Of a DNA stretch of 64,000 nucleotides, positions 46,894-55,661 are shown piece by piece. Position 1 is the first letter of the stretch. Each line of letters begins with the position of its first letter. Where the stretch lies: positions 1 to 64,000 of the forward strand of contig JAJYLG010000003.1 in NCBI GenBank assembly GCA_021787985.1, read 5' to 3'. Below the pieces are notes generated by a model. That model worked only from the letters and a program-made list of their open reading frames with translations, had not been told where the DNA came from and searched no databases. The DNA comes from Chloroflexota bacterium (lineage in GTDB: Bacteria; Chloroflexota; Dehalococcoidia; DSGV01). Both the position numbers and the translations under genes were made by a program.

Positions 46894-47787
46894 ATGACGT
46901 TCACCGTCGACGATTTCCCCAGCCTGATTCGCCTGCTCGGCGAGCACCCGGAGTGGCGCGCGGAACTGCGACGCCACGTCCTGTCGGAGGAGCTGCTGGA
47001 GCTGCCGACCATCGTGCGACAGGTGGCCGACCAGCTCGCCACGCTCACGGCGAGGGTCGACGCGCTGGCCGACCAGCTCGGCACGCTCACGGCGAGGGTC
47101 GACGCGCTGGCCGTCCAGCTCGGCACGCTCACGGCGAGGGTCGATGCGCTGGCCGAGGCCCAAGCGCGGACCGAGGAGCGGCTCACGCGCCTCGAGGAGG
47201 TTGTGGAGCGGCTGGCCGAGGCCCAGGCGCGGACCGAGGAGCGGCTCACGCGCCTCGAGGAGGTTGTGGCGCGGCTGGCCGAGGCCCAGGCGCGGACCGA
47301 GGCCGAGCTGGAGAAGCTGATCGGCCGGGTGGATGGGTTGGCGCGGGACGTGAGGCGGCTGCAGGCGGACGTGGGCGCGCTGAAGGGCGACAGCCTGGAA
47401 CAGCGGTACCGGCGGCACGCCAGCGGCTACTTCGGGCGGCTGTTGCGCAAGACCCGCGTGGTTGCGGACGAGGAGTGGCGTGACCTGCTGGAGGACGCGG
47501 TGGAGCGCGGGCAGTTGTCGGAGGAGGAAGCCGGCGACCTCGGGCTGGTGGACCTGGCGCTGCAGGGAGTGTGGCGCGCGGATGGGGAGCCGGTGCACGT
47601 GCTGGTCGAGGTGTCGGCGAAGGTGGACGTGGATGATGTGGCGCGAGCGGCGCGTCGGGCGGCGCTGCTGACGCGGGTGGCCGGTCGTACCCTTCCGGCC
47701 GTGGCGGGGACAGAGTTCAGCGGCGGCGCACTGGATGAGGCCGCGCGCCGCCAGGTGCTGCGGTTTTCGGACGGCGCGAGCGTCTAG
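46894..47787 (+). CDS. Coiled-coil protein with conserved MTFTVDDF...EHPEWR N-terminus and a nuclease-like C-terminal domain
   Basis: Heptad repeats DQLGTLTARVDALA and EAQARTEERLTRLEEVVERLA; C-terminal VHVLVEVSAKVDVDDVARAARRAALL. Confidence 0.75.
   Translation: MTFTVDDFPSLIRLLGEHPEWRAELRRHVLSEELLELPTIVRQVADQLATLTARVDALADQLGTLTARVDALAVQLGTLTARVDALAEAQARTEERLTRLEEVVERLAEAQARTEERLTRLEEVVARLAEAQARTEAELEKLIGRVDGLARDVRRLQADVGALKGDSLEQRYRRHASGYFGRLLRKTRVVADEEWRDLLEDAVERGQLSEEEAGDLGLVDLALQGVWRADGEPVHVLVEVSAKVDVDDVARAARRAALLTRVAGRTLPAVAGTEFSGGALDEAARRQVLRFSDGASV
47026..47301 (+). repeat. In-frame tandem repeats: three 42-bp units then two full and one partial 63-bp unit
   Basis: 42-bp units at 47026-47067, 47068-47109, 47110-47151; 63-bp units at 47152-47214, 47215-47277, partial to 47301. 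Confidence 0.9.
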
Positions 47788-47839
47788 CGAAGGCTGGGCG
47801 GTCCGGCGGCGGGCGGTCGCGGTCGGCGTGGGTGCATCG

Positions 47840-48529
47840 CTACAGCCGCATCTCAGGCACGGGGTCGGTCCAGCGCAAGCGAGCGCCGGTCCACGCCTGA
47901 ACCTCGGCGGCCGTGAGCCCGGGGGCGACCTCCTTCAGGACGAGCCCCTCGGGCGTGACCTCGATGACCGCCAGATCGGTGACGATCAGTTTGACCGCAG
48001 CCACGGCCGTCAGCGGGTAGGTGCACTCCTCGAGCACGCGGGGCTCGCCCTCGCGCGTCACGTGCTCCATCGCGACCACGAGACACCTGGCGCCGACGGC
48101 CAGGTCCATCGCGCCCCCGATGCTGCCGCCGCCCCGGGCCGGCACGAGCCAATTGGCGAGGTCGCCTTTCTCCGAGACCTGGAGTCCGCCCAGCACGGCC
48201 ACGTCGATGTGGCCGCCGCGGATCATGGCGAACGACTGCGCGCTGTCGAAGAATGCCGCGCCTGGCACGATCTCGACCGGCTGACCGCCGGCGTTGATGC
48301 GGTCCTGGTCGAAGCGCGCGTCCTCCTGAATGATCGCGCCGTAGCCGAGGATCCCGTTCTCGGACTGGAAGAGGACGGTGACCTCCGGCGGCAGGAAGTT
48401 GGCGACCAGGGTGGGCAGCCCGAAGCCCAAGTTCACCACCATCCCATCACGCAGCTCCCGCGCGACGCGCATGGCGATCAGCTCGCGCGTCAGCCCGGTT
48501 GGACGCTCACGTGTACCAGCGGATGACAT
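47840..48529 (-). CDS. CoA-transferase (3-oxoacid type) subunit B
   Basis: MRVARELRDGMVVNLGFGLPTLVANFLP...VLFQSENGILGYG; downstream of subunit A. Confidence 0.92.
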   Translation of the reverse strand: MSSAGTRERPTGLTRELIAMRVARELRDGMVVNLGFGLPTLVANFLPPEVTVLFQSENGILGYGAIIQEDARFDQDRINAGGQPVEIVPGAAFFDSAQSFAMIRGGHIDVAVLGGLQVSEKGDLANWLVPARGGGSIGGAMDLAVGARCLVVAMEHVTREGEPRVLEECTYPLTAVAAVKLIVTDLAVIEVTPEGLVLKEVAPGLTAAEVQAWTGARLRWTDPVPEMRL

Positions 48530-49196
48530 GTCGGTCCCCCTTCACGATGCGGTCGACATAGACGGAGGGCGTCACGACCAGCTCCGGATCGAGCTCACCG
48601 GGCTCGACGATCTCGTCGACCTCGGCGATGACGACGTCGGCCGCGGTCGCCATGACGGCGTTGAAGTTGCGTGAGGCGTAGCGGTAGACGAGGTTGCCGA
48701 AGCGGTCCGCCTTGTGCGCCTTGAGGAAGGCAAAGTCGGCCCGCAGCGGGTATTCGAGCAGATAGTCGCGGCCGTCGATGGTACGTTTCTCCTTGGCCGC
48801 CTCCACGACGGTGCCGACGCCCGTCGGCGTGTAGAAGGCGCCGATGCCCGCGCCGCCGGCGCGGATGCGCTCGGCCAGCGTGCCCTGAGGCATCAGCTCC
48901 AGCTCCACCAAGCCCTGGCGGTACTGCTGCTCGAAGCGCGACTTCGCCGCGCTCGAAGCGCGGATGGCGAACGAGCAGACCATCTTCTTGAGCTGGAAGC
49001 TCTCGCAGAGGTCATCCAGTCGGTCGCCGATCCCGATGTTGTTGGCGATGCCGGTGATGCCCTGCACGCCCTTGTGCTTCAGGGCCAGGATCAGCGTGGT
49101 CGGCGACCCGGCCGAGGCGAAACCGCCGAACATGATCGTCGCGCCGTCGAAGACGTCCGCGATCGCCGCTTCGGCGGATGGGAACACCTTCTCCAC
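48507..49196 (-). CDS. CoA-transferase (3-oxoacid type) subunit A
   Basis: AIADVFDGATIMFGGFASAGSPTTLILAL; GTLAERIRAGGAGIGAFYTPTGVGT; RADFAFLKAHKADRFGNLVYRYASRNFN; GTG start; 23-nt overlap with subunit B. Confidence 0.92.
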   Translation of the reverse strand: MEKVFPSAEAAIADVFDGATIMFGGFASAGSPTTLILALKHKGVQGITGIANNIGIGDRLDDLCESFQLKKMVCSFAIRASSAAKSRFEQQYRQGLVELELMPQGTLAERIRAGGAGIGAFYTPTGVGTVVEAAKEKRTIDGRDYLLEYPLRADFAFLKAHKADRFGNLVYRYASRNFNAVMATAADVVIAEVDEIVEPGELDPELVVTPSVYVDRIVKGDRHVIRWYT

Positions 49197-49399
49197 CGGC
49201 CACCTCCAGCAGACGACGATTGGCGGCGGCGTGTTGCGAGCGCCACGCGCGCAGGACCGCCCGTCGGGAGCGGCCTCAGGATAGCGCCGCCGCGGACGCT
49301 CGCTCAAATGATGATGCGCATAGGCATCTTGACAAGAGTCGCTGGCCATGCCATCCTGCTGACGACGCGGCACGCCGGCCCCACCCCGCCGGGGTCGGG

Positions 49400-50176
49400 G
49401 TGCTGCGTTCGCTGTGGGGAGGAACCCGCACGGAGCGCTTCGCGAACCCGTCCGAGGCCGCCTTCGCTGCGTTGCTCGATGCCTTCGCCATCGAGTGGCG
49501 CTACGAGCCGCACACGTTGATCATCGAGCGCCGGGGCGAGCTGCCGCTGGCGGCGTTCGCCCCCGATTTCTACTTGCCGCGCTTCTCCCGCTATGTGGAG
49601 CTGACCACGCTGCGGCAGCGCTGGGTGACGGTCAAGCACCGCAAGCTCCGCCGCGCGCGGGCGGCGTGCCCGTGGCTACGGGTCACGTTGCTCTACCGCC
49701 GCGATCTGGCGGAGATTCTGGCGGGTCCGCGCCCGGCCGAACCCCTCCCCCCCGGCTCGGTCGACCGAGCCGCCGCGGAGGTCGTGTCGCGGTGGCGCCC
49801 GGCCGTCCCCTGGCTGATCGGACTCGGCGAATCCGGGGATGCCTTGCGGGCACGGTTGGGACGAGCGCTCGAGATGCCGTCCAGCTCGGTCTTGCTGGAG
49901 CGGTGCGGTGGGGCGGCACGGCCGCAGATCGCGCCTGTCCCGCCCGCCGGCGCCGACCTGCTCCTGTGCTGCGGCACGCTGGACACGGGATTGGCGTGTC
50001 ACCTTGCGTTGCGGGCCTGCTGGCGAACCGCGCCGCGCTCGGTGCGCGTGATCGCGCCGCGAGAGCGAGAGCGCCGGCGGCTGGTAGACCTCCCGCTGCT
50101 CGTGCGGCCGTGGGAGGTAGCGGGGGAGCGGCGGGGAGAAGGGATCGTCGCGGGTCTGGCCGTGGCCGCGGGTTGA
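49400..50176 (+). CDS. PD-(D/E)XK-like nuclease domain fused to a degenerate phosphoribosyltransferase domain
   Basis: FANPSEAAFAALLDAFAIEWRYEPHT...FAPDFYLPRFSRYVELTTLRQRWVTVKHRKLRRARAACPWLRVTLLYRRDL; then GADLLLCCGTLDTGLACHLALRA...RRRLVDLPL. Confidence 0.65.
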   Translation: MLRSLWGGTRTERFANPSEAAFAALLDAFAIEWRYEPHTLIIERRGELPLAAFAPDFYLPRFSRYVELTTLRQRWVTVKHRKLRRARAACPWLRVTLLYRRDLAEILAGPRPAEPLPPGSVDRAAAEVVSRWRPAVPWLIGLGESGDALRARLGRALEMPSSSVLLERCGGAARPQIAPVPPAGADLLLCCGTLDTGLACHLALRACWRTAPRSVRVIAPRERERRRLVDLPLLVRPWEVAGERRGEGIVAGLAVAAG

Positions 50177-50653
50177 GGCGGAGAAAAAAGCCCCGAGCAA
50201 CCTTTCCCTAGGTTCGGCGCCTCACCCTTCTCCGGACGTTTGGGACTGGGAGGCTTTCGCCTGCCCGCCCCCGCCGGAGTCGTCCGCACCGGACCGTGTC
50301 CAGCTGCTCGGGACATCAGCAATGTAGGGCCGGCTCCGACGGCGCGTCAACAGAGATCGGGCGCTCCGTCCCACAAAAGTTGCCGGGCCGATCCGCGGTT
50401 TGACGCTGGTTTCCCGAATGCCACACAGGTCCTCCGCAGGTTATCCGCACGGTTCGTGGACAACTCCCCCATCCTCGGGCGGCACATCGACGGGACCGCT
50501 CGGCGGGCGCTTGAGCCATACAGATCTCCACTCAGCGACCTCTCGTCGGCCGCGTCCCTCATGTGCATGTGCGGCCGCGCCGATGCTCATCAGAGAAGGC
50601 GCGTGCACGGGGCTGTGCCGGGTGGCGGCGGTGCGCCCGCGGGAGGAACAGGG

Positions 50654-53600
50654 ATGGCCGACGATGTGGCCAGCACGGTGCGGGTCCTGCGCCGCACCCT
50701 GGGGCTGAAGGCGGCCGCGTGCTTTTGCGCCGACCCCAGCGGCAGATTCTGGCGCTGGTCCTGGGGCCGCTGGAACGCGTCCGGCTGCAGCAAGGCCGGC
50801 GACCCGGCCGATGACGCGTTGCGCTGGCTGGGCGCGGCCTCGCGCGACCCGAACCAGCTCATCACGTCGCTCTCCGAAGCGGACCCGGACGACACCTGGA
50901 GCGGCGCCGTCGTCGCCGTGAGCGGTGAAGGTGCCTCGATGTGCGCCGTGGTCGGCGTGACGCCCGACCTGCCCACAGACGATCTGCGCGCGGCGCTCCG
51001 GGCCGCCGCCGATGCGATGGCGGCATCGCGCGAGCGCCAGACACTGCGCGAAGCGACGGTGGCGTACGAGGCCGCCTTCCGCCGCCAGGTGGAGCGCATG
51101 ACGGCGGTTCACACGGTGACGCAGGCGACGCTGGCGCGTCTCGCGGCCGGCGGGTCGCTCCAGGAGGTGCTGACGGCGGTCGCGCAGGGCGCGCGCACGC
51201 TGATCCTGGCGGACGAGGCGGCGCTGCTGGAGCCGGGAGCGCCGGCCAACGCCTGGTGCACCATCGACGGCACGGGCGCGCGCTGGGAGCAGCCGCGGCG
51301 GGAGCTGTCGGATGCGGTCCAGCGGGCCGCGCGCGACGGGAGCCCGTCGCGGCACGCCGCTCCGGCCGGGGCCGTGCTGGCGGTCCCCATGCTGGCGCTG
51401 GACCAGCAGAGCGGCGCGCTGGGCTTCTTCCGCAGCGAGGGCGCGCCGCGCTTCAGTGACCTTGACCGCGTGGTCGCCGCGCACTTCGCCTCGATCGCGG
51501 CCATCGCCTGCCAGAACGCGCGCATGGTCCAACGGGCGCACGCCGAGGCCGAGCGCCAGGCCGCGCTGTCCGCCATCGGCCGCGCGGCGCACGCGGCCGA
51601 CGACGAGCGGGCGCTGGGATCGGTGCTGCCTGCCGTGCGCGAGCACAGCCGCGCCGAGGTGGCGGCCTGGGTTCACGTCGACGGCGAGACGGCCCGCGTG
51701 CGGGCGATCGACCCGGAGGACGCAGCCTGGCCGTCCGGCGCGCTCGACGACCTGGTGCGGGCTATCGTTCGGGGTGAGCCGCCTCCCGAGACCGAGGACC
51801 CGCGAGTGCCGATGGTGCGCGTGCTCGCCGGCCGGACGCCGTCGGCCCTGGTTCTCTGGCGGCCGGACGGACTCGGCTGGGACGATGAGACGCGCGCTTT
51901 TGTCGATGCGGCCGCGGTGGAGTTCGAGCGGGGGATCGAGCAGGCGCGCCGCCAGAGCGAGCTGCGCGCGACCGTCAACCGCCTCGAGCACCTGGTGCAG
52001 GAGGCCAGCGACGCGATCTTCTGCATCGACTCGGAGGGAAAGCTGGTCTTCGTCAACGACCGCTTCTACGAGGAGTCGGGCCTCGGTCCCGATGAGGTGC
52101 TCGGAACGGTCGCCGAGACGCTGGTCCTGGAGCCGTTCCGCGACGAGGCTCCCGGGATGCTGAAGGCGGCGCTCGTCGGGCAGCGAGCTGAGGGCGAGTT
52201 CCGCGTACGTACGCGCTTCGGGCCGCGGGACTACTCGATCGCCCTCGCGCCGATGCTGGGCTCGGACGGGCAGGTCGCCGGCGCGCAGGGCATCGCGCGC
52301 AACATCACGTTGCGCAAGCAGCGCGAGCGCGAGCTGCTGCGCCGCAACGAGGAGTTGACTCGCCTCGACCACACGAAGACGGAGTTCTTGTCGCTGGTCA
52401 GCCACGAGCTGCGGACGCCGCTCACTTCCATCCGCGGCTATGTGGACCTGCTGCTTGACCCGGACGGTGCACCGCTCGACGAGGAGCAGCGCCAGAGCCT
52501 GGACATCGTGCGCTACAACGCTGACCGGCTGATGTCGCTCATCAACGACCTGCTCGACTTCAGCCGGATCGAGGCCGGAACCATGCGCCTCAATCCGATG
52601 CCTTCCGACCTGGGGAAGATCATCACGGCCACCATCGCCACGATGCGCACCGACTTCGAAGCGCGATGCCAGGTCTGCGAGTATCGCGGGGAAGGGGTGC
52701 CGCGCCCGGTCTTCGCCGACGGCGAGCGGCTGGCGCAGGTGTTGACGAACCTGCTCAGCAACGCGACCAAGTACACGCCTTCCGGCGGGCGTATCGGCGT
52801 GGTGGCCCGCTACGGCGACGGGCAGGTAGAGATCGACGTCGCCGACACGGGCGTCGGGATCAGCCGGGCGGACCAGGACGAGATCTTCTCGCGCTTCTTC
52901 CGCGCCGAGAACGAGCACACGCGCGCGGTCGGCGGCACGGGGCTTGGCCTTGCGATCACCAAGTCGCTCGTCGAGATGCATGGCGGCACGGTCGCGGTGC
53001 GCAGCGAGCTGGGCAAGGGCTCGACCTTCACCGTTACGCTGCCGCTCGCGCGCAGCGGCCCGCCGCCACTGCGCGAGCACGTCATGCCGGCCCCACACGC
53101 GCGCCGGCGGCAGCAGGGCCGCGCGCGCCGTGTGCTGGTCATCGAGAGCGAGCCGCAAGTGGCGAAGCTGCTCGAACGCCGTCTCGCGCGCAACGGCTTC
53201 CGCGCGCAGGTGGTGACCGGCGGACAGGCGGCGGAGAAGGCGCTGGACGGCCAGCCACCGGACGCGCTGCTGCTGGACGCCGGCCTGCCAGACATGGACG
53301 GGCTGGACCTCGTGCGCAAGTTGCGCGCCAATCCTTCTACCAGCCGGCTGCCCGTGGTGGTGTATTCGGGCGCCGGGCTGCAGGAGTCGGCGGTGGAAGC
53401 CGGGGCCGACCGCTATCTGCCGCGCTCGGTGCCGCTGGAAGAAGTCGTGGGCGCGCTCGACGAGGCGACGCGCGCCCTGGGCGCGCCGCGCGCCCTGGTC
53501 GTGGACGACGAGCCCGTGGTGCGCGAGGTGCTCCGCCTGGCGCTCGAGCACTTCGGCTTGGACGTCAGCTCGGCGGCGACCGGCCAGGAGGCGCTCGACC

Positions 53601-53866
53601 TGCTGCAGCGGCGGCCGCCGGACGTGCTGATCCTCGACCTGATCATGCCCGCGATGGATGGCCTCACGGTGCTCGAGCGGATCCGCTCTGGTGAGGGCAC
53701 CCCGGGTCTACCGGTCGTCGTGCTGTCGGGCGCGCCGCCGACGGGTTGCGAGACCGGACGCCTGGAGGAGTTGGGCGTGCTCGCGAGGCTGCAGAAGCCT
53801 GTCTCGGTGGAGGAGCTGGCGCAGGTGGTAGGGCGTGTCGTGCCGCTGCACCAGCCGGCTGCGTGA
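50654..53866 (+). CDS. Hybrid histidine kinase: GAF-like regions, PAS, HisKA, HATPase, two C-terminal REC domains
   Basis: EASDAIFCIDSEGKLVFVNDRFYEESGLGPDEVLG (PAS); EFLSLVSHELRTPLTSIRGYVDLLL; VGGTGLGLAITKSLVEMHGG; LLLDAGLPDMDG and LILDLIMPAMDG. Confidence 0.93.
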   Translation: MADDVASTVRVLRRTLGLKAAACFCADPSGRFWRWSWGRWNASGCSKAGDPADDALRWLGAASRDPNQLITSLSEADPDDTWSGAVVAVSGEGASMCAVVGVTPDLPTDDLRAALRAAADAMAASRERQTLREATVAYEAAFRRQVERMTAVHTVTQATLARLAAGGSLQEVLTAVAQGARTLILADEAALLEPGAPANAWCTIDGTGARWEQPRRELSDAVQRAARDGSPSRHAAPAGAVLAVPMLALDQQSGALGFFRSEGAPRFSDLDRVVAAHFASIAAIACQNARMVQRAHAEAERQAALSAIGRAAHAADDERALGSVLPAVREHSRAEVAAWVHVDGETARVRAIDPEDAAWPSGALDDLVRAIVRGEPPPETEDPRVPMVRVLAGRTPSALVLWRPDGLGWDDETRAFVDAAAVEFERGIEQARRQSELRATVNRLEHLVQEASDAIFCIDSEGKLVFVNDRFYEESGLGPDEVLGTVAETLVLEPFRDEAPGMLKAALVGQRAEGEFRVRTRFGPRDYSIALAPMLGSDGQVAGAQGIARNITLRKQRERELLRRNEELTRLDHTKTEFLSLVSHELRTPLTSIRGYVDLLLDPDGAPLDEEQRQSLDIVRYNADRLMSLINDLLDFSRIEAGTMRLNPMPSDLGKIITATIATMRTDFEARCQVCEYRGEGVPRPVFADGERLAQVLTNLLSNATKYTPSGGRIGVVARYGDGQVEIDVADTGVGISRADQDEIFSRFFRAENEHTRAVGGTGLGLAITKSLVEMHGGTVAVRSELGKGSTFTVTLPLARSGPPPLREHVMPAPHARRRQQGRARRVLVIESEPQVAKLLERRLARNGFRAQVVTGGQAAEKALDGQPPDALLLDAGLPDMDGLDLVRKLRANPSTSRLPVVVYSGAGLQESAVEAGADRYLPRSVPLEEVVGALDEATRALGAPRALVVDDEPVVREVLRLALEHFGLDVSSAATGQEALDLLQRRPPDVLILDLIMPAMDGLTVLERIRSGEGTPGLPVVVLSGAPPTGCETGRLEELGVLARLQKPVSVEELAQVVGRVVPLHQPAA

Positions 53867-54258
53867 TGCCAACGGTTCTCGTCGTCGATGACGATCCGGA
53901 CATTCGCAACCTGGTCCGCCTGGCGCTACAGCGTTCGGGCTATGGCGTGCTGGAGGCGGGCGACGGCCGGATCGCGCTCGATGTGGTGGCCGCCGACCAC
54001 CCGGACCTGGTCTTGCTCGACCTGTCGATGCCCGTGCTCGACGGCCACGCGACCCTCGCCGCCCTGCGCTCCGACCCTGCCACCGCTGATCTGCCGGTGG
54101 TGATCATCTCCGCGCTCAGCACCGTGGTCGACCGTCGCGAGCTGCTCGCGGCGGGGGCGCAGCGCTTTGTCGGCAAGCCGTTTCTCCCGCGCCAGTTGGT
54201 CGAGACGGTGGCAGAAGTTCTCGGCCGCCTGCAAGGGGCGGAACGCGGCGTTTCCTGA
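53866..54258 (+). CDS. Stand-alone REC-domain response regulator
   Basis: TVLVVDDDPDIRNLVRLALQRSGYGVLEAGDGRIALDVV...LVLLDLSMPVLDGHATL...FVGKPFLPRQLVETV; TGATG junction with the kinase. Confidence 0.95.
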   Translation: MPTVLVVDDDPDIRNLVRLALQRSGYGVLEAGDGRIALDVVAADHPDLVLLDLSMPVLDGHATLAALRSDPATADLPVVIISALSTVVDRRELLAAGAQRFVGKPFLPRQLVETVAEVLGRLQGAERGVS

Positions 54259-54279
54259 GCCGATGCCGGGGCGCAGCAG

Positions 54280-54308
54280 GAGACCCCCGACCGTCGGCCG
54301 GGGGTCTC
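54280..54308. terminator. Intrinsic-terminator-like hairpin between convergent genes
   Basis: GAGACCCCCG-N9-CGGGGGTCTC, followed by GTTTCG. Confidence 0.65.
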
Positions 54309-54409
54309 GTTTCGTGGTCGCCTGCTCGCGGCACCTGTCTAGCGCCTGCCTGCAGCAGGCGGGCCAGGTAGAGGCGGGCCCGTCGCCACCAGGAGAGGGC
54401 CCGCGTCAG

Positions 54410-55534
54410 CTACCAGGCGAAGTACTCGCCCGACACGCCGAGCGGAGTGTAGAAGAACGATAGCGAGTCGTGCGTGTCGGCGATGTAGCCCGTCGGGCCG
54501 GCCGCGCGGTCCCAGCTACCCTTGCAGGCGTCCGGGTTGGATTGCTGCGCGGAGCCGGTGTAGATCTTGCAGCTTGCGCCGGCCGCCACCGCCCCGTTGC
54601 CGCTGAAGGTGAACTTGGCGCCGCTGGACCCCACGGTCATCACCAGGCCGTCCGGGTTCCATGGCACGACGCCGAAGTTCTTCATCTCCACGTACTCGTT
54701 CGGCTGGCCGGACGTCGGGTCGTACCAGCGCACGGCAGCCACCTGGAGGGCCGGGCCGCCGAGCGCACGGGCGATATTGATCCACGCGCCCAGGTCATCG
54801 CGGTCCAGATGGTACTTCAGCGAGAAGACCAGCTCGTCGTTGAAGCTGGGATTTGTGTTGCCAAAGAGGCTCAGGATGAGCCGCCGCGCGCCCGAGTCGT
54901 TGTTCCACAGCAGCCGTTCGATCGGAGCGCAGGCCTTCTCCGTCCCCGGCGTGCCGCTGCCGACCTGATTGGTGCGGCAATAGATCGACTGGGTGTCGCG
55001 CTGGCCGGTGGTGTCCACGTTGGCGACGTTGAGGGCGCCCGGCGTGGCGGAAACGTTGGTGGCGCCGACGAAGCCGTTGATCGTGATGTCGATTCGCTTC
55101 CCGCCACACGTCTGCGAGTCCGCCGGCAGGCCGGTGCCGGAGATCGAGCCGGCGACGAAGTTCGCGTAGTTGACCTGCGTCTCGCCCGGCACCGGGTTGG
55201 AAGGCGTGATCGGCGTGAAGGTCGTGCCGCGCCCGGAGCCCGTGCCGGCGAACTGCCACGGCGACGGCTGGGTCACGTCCTCGCAGAGGACGCCGACCCA
55301 ATAGGGCTGGCCGGCGAACGTCTGCTGGGTGAGGCCCCAGACCTCGAGCGTGTTGCCGGCGGGCAGCGCCTGGCCGTTGAGCGTCGCCAGGCCCTCGAAG
55401 ACCATCGGCGGGTTTCCGGGCGTCTGTGCCCGCACGGTCCCGGCGTCGCGGGCGAACAGCGCGCTTGCCGCCAGCACGAGCGCGAGGACGCCGAGCGCCG
55501 CGGCCCGGCGGGGACTGGGTACGAGCTGTCTCAT
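54410..55534 (-). CDS. Secreted protein with lamin-tail-like C-terminal domain (paralogue 1)
   Basis: Signal peptide AAALGVLALVLAASALFARDAGTVRAQ; VRWYDPTSGQPNEYVEMKNFG; CKIYTGSAQQSNPDACKGSWDRAAG; ends SGEYFAW. Confidence 0.75.
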   Translation of the reverse strand: MRQLVPSPRRAAALGVLALVLAASALFARDAGTVRAQTPGNPPMVFEGLATLNGQALPAGNTLEVWGLTQQTFAGQPYWVGVLCEDVTQPSPWQFAGTGSGRGTTFTPITPSNPVPGETQVNYANFVAGSISGTGLPADSQTCGGKRIDITINGFVGATNVSATPGALNVANVDTTGQRDTQSIYCRTNQVGSGTPGTEKACAPIERLLWNNDSGARRLILSLFGNTNPSFNDELVFSLKYHLDRDDLGAWINIARALGGPALQVAAVRWYDPTSGQPNEYVEMKNFGVVPWNPDGLVMTVGSSGAKFTFSGNGAVAAGASCKIYTGSAQQSNPDACKGSWDRAAGPTGYIADTHDSLSFFYTPLGVSGEYFAW

Positions 55535-55617
55535 CGGCGGACCTCCCTGTCGCTGCGAAGCTGGACGACCATCGCCGCCGATCGCCGTCCTGCCGTCCAC
55601 TATAGTGCGGGCAGTCG

Positions 55618-55651
55618 GCCGAGGGCCGGCGCGAACGCGCCGGCCCTCGGC
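55618..55651. terminator. Long GC hairpin between the two secreted-protein genes
   Basis: GCCGAGGGCCGGCGCG-AA-CGCGCCGGCCCTCGGC, 16-nt complementary arms. Confidence 0.65.
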
Positions 55652-55661
55652 TTTCGCGCGT

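Noticed and set aside
47026-47301. Possible CRISPR-like direct repeats
   Set aside because: Units are contiguous, in frame and multiples of 21 nt encoding heptads; no unique spacers.
50441-53551. 1036-aa minus-strand ORF opposite the hybrid histidine kinase
   Set aside because: Low-complexity Arg/His/Ala/Val-rich translation typical of a shadow ORF; the plus strand carries unmistakable PAS/HisKA/HATPase/REC motifs.
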